Counted from the first letter of the stretch, positions 26,153 to 34,949 are shown. The stretch: DNA of 64,000 nt from Streptomyces griseorubiginosus (GCF_001514195.1 NZ_KQ948750.1:1-64000); one strand, 5' to 3'. Notes: generated by a model from the letters alone, not told the origin. Numbers and translations: made by a program.

Positions 26153-26577
26153 CCACGGTGGACGCTCACAAAGACTCGCAGACCTTCAACTGGCTGGTCG
26201 CCAACTTCGTCAGGGGCACCGACGGGGTACGGGACGCGGTCGCCGTCTCCTCCGACGGGCTGCTGATCGCCGTGTCCGACGGGCTCGGGCGCACCGAGGC
26301 CGACCATCTCGCGGCGATCGTGTCGGGGCTGAGCAGTCTCGCGCGCAGCGCGTCCAAGCGGTACGGCTTCGACGGGGTCAAGCTCATCATGATCGAGATG
26401 GGGCGGGGCTTCCTGCTGGTCTCCGCGATCAGGGACGGCAGCTGTCTCGGGGTGCTCGCCGACAGCAGCGGTGAACTGGGCCTGGTCGGCTACGAGATGG
26501 CGGTGCTCGCGGAGCGGGCGGGTGATCTGCTCACGCCCACGCTCATCGCCGATCTGCGGCAGGCGTTGCCGCGGTGA
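26149..26577 (+). CDS. cvnB: Roadblock/LC7-domain protein (CvnB type)
   Basis: 142 residues. The Roadblock/LC7 fold is recognised from FNWLVANFVRGTDGVRDAVA, SSDGLLIAVSDG, HLAAIVSGLSSLARSA and GFLLVSAIRDGSCLGVLA. In conservons this protein binds the sensor and the small GTPase and may act as a GTPase-activating partner. The start overlaps the CvnA stop by four bases. Confidence 0.94.
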   Translation: MTTVDAHKDSQTFNWLVANFVRGTDGVRDAVAVSSDGLLIAVSDGLGRTEADHLAAIVSGLSSLARSASKRYGFDGVKLIMIEMGRGFLLVSAIRDGSCLGVLADSSGELGLVGYEMAVLAERAGDLLTPTLIADLRQALPR

Positions 26578-26927
26578 ACGGTGAACTGCCCAAGGAAGAA
26601 ACGGTTGAGGACGCGACGTTCGTCCGGCCGTTCATCATCACCGGAGGCCGGGCCGAGCCGCTGCAGGCGGACCTTCGGCTGGAGACGCTGGTCGTGGCCG
26701 TCGGCGTACCCGACGAGACGCTGACGTTCGAACGACGGCACATCGTCGCGGTCTGCGAGCGGCCGACGACGGTCGCGGAAGTGGCGTCGCGGGTCGGTGT
26801 GCCGCTCGGTGTCGCCAAGGTGCTCGTGTCCGACCTCGTCGTGGCGGGTCAGCTGACCTGCCGGCAACCCGCGGAGCTGCCGCTCCAGACGCTCGAAAGG
26901 ATCAGGGACCATGTCCGGGCGCTCTGA
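26574..26927 (+). CDS. cvnC: DUF742 protein (CvnC type)
   Basis: 117 residues with the DUF742 pattern: VRPFIITGGRAEP, LRLETLVVAVGV, ERRHIVAVCERPTTVAEVAS, a winged-helix-like segment VGVPLGVAKVLVSDLVVAGQL, and a short C-terminal helix. It overlaps the CvnB stop (GTGA at 26574). DUF742 proteins are conservon components of unknown biochemical activity. Confidence 0.94.
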   Translation: MNGELPKEETVEDATFVRPFIITGGRAEPLQADLRLETLVVAVGVPDETLTFERRHIVAVCERPTTVAEVASRVGVPLGVAKVLVSDLVVAGQLTCRQPAELPLQTLERIRDHVRAL

Positions 26928-27507
26928 CAGGATCGTGCCGCTCGCTGTGAAGATCGTGGTGAGCGGGGGACTCGGTGTCGGCAAGACCACGTTCATCGGG
27001 GCGATCTCGGAGATCGAGCCGCTGGACACGGAGGCCGCGATCACGCAGGTCTCCGTGGGCGTCGATTCGCTGGACGGCGTCGAGTCGAAGACGACGACCA
27101 CGGTGGCCCTGGACTTCGGGCGGATCACGCTCGATCCGACGATCGCGCTGTACCTGTTCGGGACGCCCGGGCAGGACCGCTTCTCCTTCCTGTGGGACGA
27201 CTTGGTGGAGGGCGCCCTGGGGACGGTCGTCCTCGCGGACACCCGGCGAATCGAGGAGTGCTTTCCCGCGGTGGACTACTTCGAGACGCAGGGGGCGCCG
27301 TTCGTGCTGGCGGTGAACCACTTCGACGGGGCCGAGCGGTTCGAGCTGGAGGAGGTGCGGGAAGCGCTGGGGCTGGGACGTGACGTGCCTGTCCTGGAGT
27401 GCGACGCGCGGGAGCGGGCGTCGGTGCGGGATGTTCTGGGCGCTCTCATGGACAGGGTGATCGGAGTTCGGGCAGCCCCCGACCGGCGGGCAGCGATGGT
27501 GCGTTAG
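26911..27507 (+). CDS. cvnD: Conservon GTP-binding protein (CvnD type)
   Basis: 198 residues, Ras-like. The P-loop is GGLGVGKTT (residues about 19-27), the switch region has TTTTVALDFGRI, the G3 motif is LFGTPGQDRF, and the base-recognition motif is NHFD in place of NKxD, as is usual for conservon GTPases. It overlaps CvnC by 17 bases. It probably cycles between GTP and GDP under control of CvnA-C to signal from the membrane. Confidence 0.94.
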   Translation: MSGRSDRIVPLAVKIVVSGGLGVGKTTFIGAISEIEPLDTEAAITQVSVGVDSLDGVESKTTTTVALDFGRITLDPTIALYLFGTPGQDRFSFLWDDLVEGALGTVVLADTRRIEECFPAVDYFETQGAPFVLAVNHFDGAERFELEEVREALGLGRDVPVLECDARERASVRDVLGALMDRVIGVRAAPDRRAAMVR

Positions 27508-27587
27508 CGGCCGCCTGTCCATCGTCAGCGCGTAGCTGAAGGAGGGGATGGCGACCTGCCGGGGGCAGGCGAATAGACCAAGGCAGG

Positions 27588-27622
27588 TGACGCCCTGCCC
27601 CAGGAGTCGGGGCAGGGCGTCA
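27588..27622. terminator. Perfect 14-bp hairpin after the conservon
   Basis: Arms TGACGCCCTGCCCC and GGGGCAGGGCGTCA are separated by 7 bases, about 80 bases after the cvnD stop. It lies between convergent transcription units and is probably a bidirectional, U-tract-poor terminator. Confidence 0.8.
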
Positions 27623-27670
27623 TGGGTGGGGCCGCATGGGAGGAAGCATTCATGGCGTCGTGCTCGGTCA

Positions 27671-28578
27671 GGACATGTCGAGCCCGAACTTGCAGGTCAG
27701 GGTCTGGTGATAGGTCTGACCGGCCTGGGTGTAGTCCGCGTCGCAACCCGAGAGGGGTGCTTTCACCTGTGCGGTGACCTTGAGCCGTACCACCGCGTAC
27801 TTGTCGCTGAGCGCGCCCGGCTTGATCGTGTTCGGGTGTCCGGCACAGTTCGGGTGCTTGTCGAGGTCCACGTCGCCGGCGGTGGGTTGGGTGGTCTCCT
27901 GGCAACCCAGCCGGTAGCCGGGTGTGTCCTTCGCCGAGTAGACCGCGTACCCAAGGACTTTGACACCGCCGGGACGTTGAGGAGTTTGACTCCCGTGACG
28001 GAGACGGCTTGTGCCGAGCCCTCCGTGGTCGCGGAACCGGTGGCCACGCCCGCGTCCACTTAGTCGCTACCGGTCAGCAGAGTGCCGTCCGGAGCCTGGC
28101 CGTAGAAGGACGCTTCCAGGGAGAGCACGCCTCCGTCGTTGTCCGCGTAGGTCTGCAGGTTGCTCGGGAGGGTCGAGGGCAGCGTGAATGACCAACTGCC
28201 GTCCCCCGGCAGCACCTCGTCCACCGGGGTCAGGGTGATCGTGGCGCCGGCCAGCGGTGAGCCGTTGCCCAGGGTGAAGACGCCCTTGACCGTGGCGGCG
28301 CCGGGCACAGGGGTCAGGGTGCCAGGGCTGGGGGCCGCGGTGATCGTCGGTCCGCTGGAGGACGGCGCGGCGCCGTCCGTAGGTTTGACGTCGGTGTCCG
28401 ACGGCGAGGGCGAAGTGCCGGGGGCCGGGCTGCTGGTGCTGCCGCAGCCCGGTGAGTCGGTGCTCTGTGTGCAGACGGCATTGGCCGGTGACGACAGTCC
28501 CAGGCCGATCACCCCCGCTGCGGCGACGACGCTCAACGCAGTGGCCAGAGACAGACGTCTGCCAGATATTTCGCTCAT
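27671..28578 (-). pseudogene. Decayed secreted protein gene (in-frame stop plus frameshift)
   Basis: The start at 28578 gives a signal peptide (LSLATALSVVAAAGVIGLGL, cleavage near ANA). A Ser/Pro/Thr-rich linker and an Ig- or transthyretin-like repeat follow (VKGVFTLGNGSPLAGATITL, LSLEASFYGQAPDGTLLTGSD). The frame meets TAA at 28060, continues sensibly in the same frame (TTEGSAQAVSVTGVKLLN), then shifts near 27950 to GYAVYSAKDTPGYRLGCQE and GCDADYTQAGQTYHQTLTCK before a stop. The last two segments carry four cysteines. The gene is read as one ancestral protein of about 300 residues, now broken twice. Function unknown. Confidence 0.7.
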
Positions 28579-28619
28579 GAAGGAAATCCCCGATTGCCCT
28601 ATTTCACCGGCGCGAAGCA

Positions 28620-28855
28620 TCAACCACGCAGCGGGACCAGTCCGGCTTGCCGTTCCGCGTTCAGCTCGGCGAGCGGGACCTCGTGCAGCCGCTGCCAGAC
28701 CCCGGTCTCCTTCCCATCCCGCAGCCGCCGCCAGCACGTCGTGCTCGAACCGAACCCGAGCTCCTTGGGCAGCTCCTGCCGCGGGATGTCCGTATGCAGC
28801 ACGTACAGAATCCCGCACAGCACCTGCCGGTCCGGCAACCGCTTCTCGCAGGGCC
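28620..28855 (-). pseudogene. IS5-family (DUF4096) transposase N-terminal remnant
   Basis: The minus-strand frame reads PDRQVLCGILYVLHTDIPRQ, ELPKELGFGSSTTCWRRLRD and ETGVWQRLHEVPLAELNAE, the standard DUF4096 helix-turn-helix N-terminus of Streptomyces IS5-type transposases. It stops at 28620 without the DDE part. Confidence 0.85.
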
Positions 28856-29129
28856 TGAGCGGCGGCGCCGGTGGCGGCGTCTGATCCGTCCGGGTGGCCA
28901 GGGGGACTGGCCGCGGGCATCCACGTTGATTCGGCCGGCCCTGCCCTTCTCCCTACTGGCAGCCCGCGGTGTGAACCTGCTCGCCACGCCGTGTCCGGTT
29001 CGCGCCAGAACCTCCACGCTTCACCCACAACATCGCACCCAACCGTCGGCAGCTGTCAGTTGTCATCCTTGATGAGAGTCACAGCTGTTCACGCTCGGCC
29101 CACCCCCCACTGACCGGGAACGAGGTCGC

Positions 29130-30152
29130 ATGCTTCGTATCCATTTCACCTCCCACGACTTACACAACATCCGCATCTCACGGCGACCCGATCCGCTGTG
29201 GGAACTCATCTGTGCGGCCTGTCGGCTGGCCACCCACCAAGGCCCACTCGAATTCGGTGCCTGGCGACGCTCCGTCAGGGAAAGGCTCGCCACGGACCCA
29301 ATGGCCGGCCATGCCGTGCACACCCTTCAAACACTCGTCCCACCCGTCGGCTACATCCCCGACTTCCTCACCCCGTCCGTGACGGAAGGCGGTCTGCCCG
29401 CAGCCCTGGAGGCGATACACGCCACTTCTCGCAGCCGTTTGCGGCACGAGTTGGGCAGGCTCGCTGCCGCACGTCCTCTGCCCGTCTGGACCACCGGGCT
29501 GGGCCGACCGGGTGACCGAGGCATGCGCTCCTTGGTGACGGCGCTGGACATCTCCTCCAGGGCGTTGCTCGAACCCCGCTGGGCCCACGTCCGCCGAGCC
29601 GTTCGTGACGACGTCGACCTGCGGTCTCACATCCTCCTCGACGGCGGCGTCGTGCCCCTGCTGGAGAGCCTGCGCCCACTCGCGCGATGGAAAGCGCCCG
29701 TACTGGAGGTGGAGTACCCCGCCGATCGCGACCTTCATCTGGAGGGACGTGGGCTGCGCCTCGTACCGTCGTACTTCTGCTGGCGCAGGCCCACCGCGCT
29801 GGCCGATCCCGCCCTCGGCCCGGTCCTGGTCTACCCGGTCACCTCGCGACCGCTCGACTCCTTCACCCTCAACGGCAATGCGCTTGATCGCCTATTGGGC
29901 CGCACCAGGGCCTCGGTCCTCACCGAGGTGGCCCGCAGTGGATCGCGGACCACCTCGGAGGTGGCGACAGCTGTCGGCATCGCCATGCCCAGCGCGAGCT
30001 ACCAACTGGCCATCCTCCGAGACGGAGGGCTGGTGGCGAGTCGGCGCGACGGGCAGTACGTGCTGCATACGGCGACTCTCATGGGCCACCAACTCCTGGG
30101 GGGAGATGATGGAGAGTTGCGACCCACGCTCACCGTCGGCTGCATCTCCTAG
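29130..30152 (+). CDS. Winged-helix (ArsR-type) transcriptional regulator, second copy
   Basis: 340 residues, paralogous to the regulator at 17478-18479. It shares the N-terminal LRIHFTSHDLHNIRIS, DPLWELICAAC and YIPDFLTPSVTEGG, the central EVEYPADRDLHLEGRGLRLV, and a C-terminal winged helix LGRTRASVLTEVA, TTSEVATAVGIAMPSASYQL, AILRDGGLVASRRDGQYVLH. ATG 29130 is preceded by a GAGG-type ribosome site. A secreted-protein gene follows by about 125 bases on the same strand, as at the first copy. Probably a local regulator; ligand unknown. Confidence 0.86.
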   Translation: MLRIHFTSHDLHNIRISRRPDPLWELICAACRLATHQGPLEFGAWRRSVRERLATDPMAGHAVHTLQTLVPPVGYIPDFLTPSVTEGGLPAALEAIHATSRSRLRHELGRLAAARPLPVWTTGLGRPGDRGMRSLVTALDISSRALLEPRWAHVRRAVRDDVDLRSHILLDGGVVPLLESLRPLARWKAPVLEVEYPADRDLHLEGRGLRLVPSYFCWRRPTALADPALGPVLVYPVTSRPLDSFTLNGNALDRLLGRTRASVLTEVARSGSRTTSEVATAVGIAMPSASYQLAILRDGGLVASRRDGQYVLHTATLMGHQLLGGDDGELRPTLTVGCIS

Positions 30153-30278
30153 CGGGATTGCGGGCGTGCACAGGCTGCCCACGTTTCGAGCACATTCGAA
30201 ATGCTTCACTCCCACCCGGCACAAGGGCCAACGTCCTCGGCAAGGCAAGGCGCACCATCACACCTGACGGGGGAAGAA

Positions 30279-30744
30279 TGAACATGATCCGCAATCAGCG
30301 CGCCCGTCGCGTCACCACAGCAGCCGTCACCGTTCTGACGGCAGCCGTCCTCGGGAGTGTCGGAGCCGGCGCTTCCAGCGCCACACCGCAGCAGCCCGGA
30401 CTGCGGCACCCCAGACGCAGCAGATCGCCTCGTCCGTCCTCGGCAGCGACTACAAGATCACCCTCACCGCGCTGCGGTCGACGGAGGACCAGTACGCCGC
30501 TTCGGTGCAGCTGAAGGTGTATACGCACGGCAGCGGAACCTGGAAGGAGTCCGACCGGGTCACGGTCGGCGCGGTCGACGGATGGTTCTGGTACCCGCTG
30601 ACCGGCAGCCACGCCGTCTGCGAGTTCTCCACCTCGAGCTCGGAGCCCGCGCCACTCGCGGTCAGCTTGATGATCACCCCTTCCATCGGCTGCTCCGACC
30701 CGGTGCACTACGTCGTGAAGCAGGGCAAGGTGTACGCCGAGTGA
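30279..30744 (+). pseudogene. Secreted protein gene with a frameshift after the signal peptide
   Basis: ATG 30279 gives a signal peptide (TTAAVTVLTAAVLGSVGAGA, then SSATPQQP). Near 30400-30412 the sensible frame changes by one base to QIASSVLGSDYKITLTALRS, VYTHGSGTWKESDRVTVGAV and GWFWYPLTGSHAVCEFSTSS, ending at 30744 with MITPSIGCSDPVHYV. A single indel, or a sequencing error, would restore a protein of about 155 residues with two cysteines in the mature part. It follows the regulator at 29130. No homologous family is recognised. Confidence 0.65.
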
Positions 30745-30863
30745 ACCGGCCACCGGTCGGGTTCGAGAAGCACGTGCGGTGAGGGCGGCGGCCGTCGAAC
30801 GTCTCGCCGGCCGCCGCCCGCTCACGCGCCCCGGCTTCATGGACGTTCCGGTGACCGGGGGTC

Positions 30864-31748
30864 TTACCTGGCCTGATCGGACAGGTCGTCCTGTGCGGGG
30901 CGGTGCGCGGGGTGGGTGCCGTTCCGGTCCAGGAGCCGTGTCCGCCAGAGTGCGAGGCCTTGGGACAAGTCGGCGTCTGCGTGCGTCAGTCGGAGAAGGC
31001 TCCTGTCGATGTAGTGGACATAGAGGGGGACAAGATCGGCATGGAGGAGTTCGGTGAGGCGCTCCGCCGCATCCGGCTGTCCGTGGCGTGCGCGCGTGGC
31101 GGCGCGTACGAGTTCGCCGGCCACCGGTGAGGGACCCGCGAGGTGGTGGTGGATGGCGTCGTCGGTGGATCCGGGATCCGCGGTGTCGGCGGTGTAGAGG
31201 AAGCGTAGAGGGAGCAGAACCGCCTTGGTGAACCGTCTGAGGTCGCCCGCCAGGCGGGCGGGGTCGTGGAAGTCGGCCAGCACGGGCTCCGAAGCGAGCA
31301 CCTGCAACGCGAAGCGGACGCTGTCCGTCACCAGCGCGGCGGCATCGGCTTCCCCCACGTCCTGGCGTACGTCCTCGCCCAGGAGCAGCATGCCGCTCTT
31401 CTTGAGGTCGAGCCGGTCGACGGCCGGGAACCTGCCGTCGTCCTGGTTCGTCCGCAGGGCCGGCAACGAGCTCCAGAACACGGACAGCCGTGCGTGGGCG
31501 CTGTCCCGCGCCTGGAGTTCGCGGGTGACCTGGTCGATGATCCGTTGGTCGTCGTGACGGCGGTCGGTCAGAACGAGTGCCAGGTCGATGTCGCTGACGG
31601 CGGGTGCGAACCCTCCGTGGGCGAGGCTCCCCAGGGCGTAGGCCGCGGTGAGGCGGTCGGCGAGGGTTCGCCTGAACTCCCTCGCGCATGCCTCGGCGAT
31701 CGCGGTGGCAGAGCCGGGGTCGAGAGCCTCCGGGGAGAGCGTGCTCAT
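30864..31748 (-). CDS. Nucleotidyltransferase-fold protein
   Basis: 294 residues. The N-terminal NTP_transf_2 core is recognised from ALGSLAHGGFAPAVSDIDLA (Gly-Ser followed by Asp-x-Asp, residues about 39-56), the metal- and nucleotide-binding motif of pol-beta-type nucleotidyltransferases such as aminoglycoside O-nucleotidyltransferases. The C-terminal helical part (about 130-290) is less typical. ATG 31748 overlaps the stop of the diiron-protein gene (ATGA), so it is translated together with that gene and the prenyltransferase. It could nucleotidylate a small-molecule intermediate or a protein, or confer self-resistance; the sequence does not decide. Confidence 0.75.
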   Translation of the reverse strand: MSTLSPEALDPGSATAIAEACAREFRRTLADRLTAAYALGSLAHGGFAPAVSDIDLALVLTDRRHDDQRIIDQVTRELQARDSAHARLSVFWSSLPALRTNQDDGRFPAVDRLDLKKSGMLLLGEDVRQDVGEADAAALVTDSVRFALQVLASEPVLADFHDPARLAGDLRRFTKAVLLPLRFLYTADTADPGSTDDAIHHHLAGPSPVAGELVRAATRARHGQPDAAERLTELLHADLVPLYVHYIDRSLLRLTHADADLSQGLALWRTRLLDRNGTHPAHRPAQDDLSDQAR

Positions 31749-32383
31749 GCGGGGGCGCTGGTGTCGCGGCGCGCCAGTTCGGCGATCCGGTCGGAGACCA
31801 TGATGATGATCTGCCAGGCCCGGTCGAGGAGTTCGGTGACCTCGTCGAGCTGCCACTCCTGGCGCTCGGCGAGCAGCCGGTAACCCATCTCGATGTGCTC
31901 CTGGTCCGCTTCGTCGTGCAGGGCGAAGTAGGGGTTGCCGGGGAACGCGAGGGAGCCCGCGTTGCTGAAGGTGAGGCTGCCGGCCTCCAGGACGAGGTGG
32001 GCCAGGACCACGCGGTGCAGTCCGGGCAGGGTGCGGAACTGCTCGACGAACCAGGCGGCCCCGGCCTCGACGACGGGGTCCCAGTCGGCGGTCCGGCCGG
32101 TGGGGTGGCTGTCGGCCAGGATGTCGTTGTGGCCGAGCTCCTCCTGCCGGTGTTGGAGGGCGAGTTCCTTGAGTTCGGGGTCGGTCTCGAACGCGGCCCG
32201 GACACTGATCATGCGCTGGAACGCCTCGGACCACGGTGCCAGGTGTGTCAGTACGGCGTCCTTCGTGGCTGCCGGTGTCGCGGGGTTCTCCAGCAGGAGG
32301 ATCAGATCGCTGCAGCGGTAGGCGCGGACGTGCTGTTGGTTCCTGTGGGCGACTTCCCGTAGGGGCGCGGGCATGGTGGTCAT
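31745..32383 (-). CDS. Heme-oxygenase-like diiron oxidase/oxygenase (HDO superfamily)
   Basis: 212 residues, all helical, in the TenA/heme-oxygenase fold and the iron-containing redox enzyme group. Candidate iron ligands follow the HDO pattern: Glu81/82 and His85 in EELGHNDIL, Glu133 in LEAGS, and His156, Asp160 and His163 in HDEADQEH. HDO enzymes (UndA, SznF, BesC types) use O2 for N-hydroxylation, C-C cleavage or desaturation. ATG 32383 overlaps the prenyltransferase stop (ATGA), with AGGAGGA upstream. Clustering with a prenyltransferase suggests oxidation of the prenylated or amino-acid substrate (inference). Confidence 0.78.
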   Translation of the reverse strand: MTTMPAPLREVAHRNQQHVRAYRCSDLILLLENPATPAATKDAVLTHLAPWSEAFQRMISVRAAFETDPELKELALQHRQEELGHNDILADSHPTGRTADWDPVVEAGAAWFVEQFRTLPGLHRVVLAHLVLEAGSLTFSNAGSLAFPGNPYFALHDEADQEHIEMGYRLLAERQEWQLDEVTELLDRAWQIIIMVSDRIAELARRDTSAPA

Positions 32384-33588
32384 CGGTGGGCGTCCTCCTG
32401 GAGGGCGGTTCGCAGTGGCCGTGGCGGTGGGCAGGGCTGTGGGGACGGCTGGGGGTAGATCGGAAACCGGAAGTAGACGCATACGTCGCCCTCGTGACCC
32501 AGCGAGCGGTAGCTGACCAGTTCCTGCAGTCCTCTGCTCCGGCTCAGAGGCCGCGGTGCCACGGCGTCGAGGAGGGCATGGTGGCGTTGCGGGTCGATGC
32601 CTTCGTGGGCCATCAACGCCCCGATCCTGACGGCGGCTTCCGCGTCGGACGTGGTGAAACTGGACACCCGGAAGTAGGTGGTCGACTCGTCGGCGCGGGG
32701 GGCGCCCGGCCGGAAGGCCAAGCAGGTCAGCGGGGTTTCGCCGGCGGCATCGGGGGCCGTGCCGAGCAGAGCCCGGAAGGCCGAGCGGGCCCGGTGCGGC
32801 TCATGGGCCCGGGCGAGCGAGGCCATCTGCTCCAGGACCGCGACGCTGCTGGTGTGGTTGCGGTAGTAGACCTTGGCCCGGGATCGCGCGCTGGAGTCCA
32901 GGTCGAGTGCGAAGAACTCCAGTTCCCGCTCGACTCCGTCTGCCTGTGCCGCTTGGGCCACCCGCGCTCGGACGTCTGCCCACGCGGAGCCCATCGCGAG
33001 GCGTTCCATCGCCTCTCCCACCAGGGCGTGACGTTCATGCAGCGGCACGGCATACAGGCCGAAATAGATCTTGAAGGCCGGAGGGCGCCCTGGTCGCCAG
33101 GCCAGGGAGTGCCAGACGGGCACAGGTACCGCGGCCTGGCCCGTGTCCGGCATGAACACGTCGGCCACCTTCCCGTATCGGTCCAGACCGACCGTCGGCT
33201 CCGCGGCCAGACGATCCGTCAGGGCCACGGCGGCGGTCTGGTTGGAGACCGCGGTGATGGGCCTGGAGGCGCCCAGTGTCTCGAACAGAATGCGCAGTTC
33301 AGGTCTCCCCCGGGACCACTTCACGGACATCTCTGCGGGGAATCCGTCGTCTGCGACGTACGAGGGGAACGGGCTCTCCTGCCCGACGGGCAGGTCGGCC
33401 CATGGCCGCAGAAGGTCCCGGACCTGGTCCGTCACCGGCTCGCTCACGGACCGCGGCAGGCCCAGCCCGTCGCACATGTCGATCCAGCGTTCACGAAGAA
33501 ACCCGCCGATGGAACGGCCTTCACCCAAGAAGATGCTGTCCACTCCCCTGTCCATTCTCCGAGCGTGCTGTCCCTTCCCTGCCGACAT
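32380..33588 (-). CDS. DMATS/ABBA-type aromatic prenyltransferase
   Basis: About 402 residues in the ABBA barrel family of indole and aromatic prenyltransferases. Visible motifs in order: AEMSVKW with the catalytic-type Glu near residue 86; PELRILF; PAFKIYFGLYA (pyrophosphate-binding Lys and Tyr); RAKVYYRNH (Arg-Lys-Tyr set); and DVCVYFRFPIY near the C-terminus. These are the DMATS-type tyrosine shield and phosphate-binding positions. Bacterial relatives (IptA, CymD-like) prenylate tryptophan, indole or cyclic dipeptides with DMAPP. The N-terminus is uncertain: ATG 33588, ATG 33555 or GTG 33639 are possible. It is the first gene of a tightly overlapping three-gene cassette; the substrate is unknown. 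Confidence 0.82.
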   Translation of the reverse strand: MSAGKGQHARRMDRGVDSIFLGEGRSIGGFLRERWIDMCDGLGLPRSVSEPVTDQVRDLLRPWADLPVGQESPFPSYVADDGFPAEMSVKWSRGRPELRILFETLGASRPITAVSNQTAAVALTDRLAAEPTVGLDRYGKVADVFMPDTGQAAVPVPVWHSLAWRPGRPPAFKIYFGLYAVPLHERHALVGEAMERLAMGSAWADVRARVAQAAQADGVERELEFFALDLDSSARSRAKVYYRNHTSSVAVLEQMASLARAHEPHRARSAFRALLGTAPDAAGETPLTCLAFRPGAPRADESTTYFRVSSFTTSDAEAAVRIGALMAHEGIDPQRHHALLDAVAPRPLSRSRGLQELVSYRSLGHEGDVCVYFRFPIYPQPSPQPCPPPRPLRTALQEDAHR

Positions 33589-33757
33589 GAGCCGCCCGTC
33601 GCAGGCAGCACAAAAGGCTTCATCAGCAAGGAGATCCACAGGAAACGCGCGGAACGACCGCTGATACTGACGAACCGTGCCGCGCCTGAGGCATGACCAC
33701 TCTCCAAGCGCTTGAGCGCGGGGTCCAACTATTCGAAGAGCATCGAAACGGTGGTCT

Positions 33758-34096
33758 TCAGCGGGGAACGACAGCAGTCACGAGCACGGGGTCAGGACCG
33801 GCAGGGTGGCGGTCGCAGGGCTTGGTGCTGGATTCCTCATTCGCGAGGGATCCAGCACCCACCGGCGAACCCGATCCCTCACCAACCTGGGAACTAACCG
33901 ACTCCTGCGGATCAGCGGTCACACGAGCCTGAGTCGTCCCAGCAGCCCCCGCGCAGTCACTCTCGGGGCGGGCCTCGGGAGCAACGTCGTGCGCGATGTA
34001 CCGGTGCCGCCCCCGCTCCGCCGCACGCCGCTGCACCGTCACCCAGCAAGCCGCCTCCACCTCGTCAACGACCGCCGACGCCGCCGTCACCGACAT
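33758..34096 (-). CDS. Hypothetical small protein
   Basis: 112 codons starting at ATG 34096, which overlaps the end of the upstream frame by several bases. The first 40 residues (SAVVDEVEAACWVTVQRRAA, ERGRHRYIAHDVAPEA) look coding and amphipathic. The rest is Ser/Gly/Pro-rich and may be non-coding. No family is recognised. Confidence 0.35.
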   Translation of the reverse strand: MSVTAASAVVDEVEAACWVTVQRRAAERGRHRYIAHDVAPEARPESDCAGAAGTTQARVTADPQESVSSQVGEGSGSPVGAGSLANEESSTKPCDRHPAGPDPVLVTAVVPR

Positions 34097-34240
34097 GCCT
34101 GACCGGCCTGCTTACCTGAATGGTGCCGCAAGCCGGCCGCCAGCTCAGCCTCCGTCAGCCCGATCCCCCGCGCCTGAGCGAAGGCGATCAACGCGAACGC
34201 ACGCAGCTGCCGGGGCGTAAGGTCCTCCGCGGCCGCGACC
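34087..34240 (-). pseudogene. Truncated small-protein gene, 5' end missing
   Basis: About 45 sensible codons (EDLTPRQLRAFALIAFAQAR, GIGLTEAELAAGLRHHSGKQ, AGQACR, stop) with no start codon before an upstream stop. It overlaps the next small frame like a coupled pair. This is the remaining 3' portion of an unidentified gene. Confidence 0.4.
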
Positions 34241-34328
34241 GGCAGGCCACACGAACGCCTCTGGACGCGTCATTTCCGGCACCATTCACAGCGCCGACGT
34301 ACCCGTCCGGCACGGCAGCGCCGCGGTT

Positions 34329-34829
34329 TCAGCACTCTGTGCAATACGGGCCGGCGGGCGCCTTCGGAAAATCCGAGTGTCCGTCCAGCCACCCGCCGAG
34401 CCGTTCGGCCAATGTGTGGTCTTCGGGGAACAGAGCGTGCCCGTGATGAGGGCATCGGGCGTTGGGATCCCACGCCCACATGCGGCCTTCTGGAGTGCTG
34501 TAGTCGACGAGGGACCAGATCGCACAGCCCCACGTCAATAGCGGTACAACAGACGGCGGGTGGTTGGGGGTTCCTCGCCAGCCCAAGTACTCCTCCAGCA
34601 GCCGACTGCTGTCACTGAAGCTGTAGGTCATGTCAGTAAGGGACAAAGCCTCCCCCCAGCGGCCGAACCCACCGTCGGCGACTTCGAGATAGATCCGCTT
34701 CAGGAGCCGCGGCATCGGATGCCCCACTGCTGTCTCAAGCTCGGCCACAGCCTCGGGCGGCGCAGGTGGCGGCAGCTCGTCAGCCGCGTCATGCTCTCGA
34801 ATCCTCTGGATCAGCTCATCGTCGGTCAT
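34329..34829 (-). CDS. SMI1/KNR4 (SUKH) family protein
   Basis: 166 residues with the SUKH pattern: PEAVAELETAVGHPMPRLLK, RIYLEVADGGFGRWGEALSL, VVPLLTWGCAIWSLVDYS and GWLDGHSDF. Many SUKH proteins are immunity proteins against polymorphic or contact-dependent toxins, but many stand alone in Streptomyces. No toxin gene is adjacent; neighbours are transposase relics. ATG 34829 is used, since upstream codons lack sense. Confidence 0.8.
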   Translation of the reverse strand: MTDDELIQRIREHDAADELPPPAPPEAVAELETAVGHPMPRLLKRIYLEVADGGFGRWGEALSLTDMTYSFSDSSRLLEEYLGWRGTPNHPPSVVPLLTWGCAIWSLVDYSTPEGRMWAWDPNARCPHHGHALFPEDHTLAERLGGWLDGHSDFPKAPAGPYCTEC

Positions 34830-34949
34830 ACCGACATTCGTAGCAGCTGCCACCGACACCTTGCCCAGGCTGACAAGGCAACTGATTACGGCTACCGCTG
34901 ATTTCATCGTGAGTGTGTGGACTGACGAGGAGACGATGGCCGCAGCCAC

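Noticed and set aside
24158..26307. Two very long minus-strand frames opposite the conservon sensor gene
   Set aside because: Antisense to a clearly conserved gene; no domain, start site or codon bias of their own.
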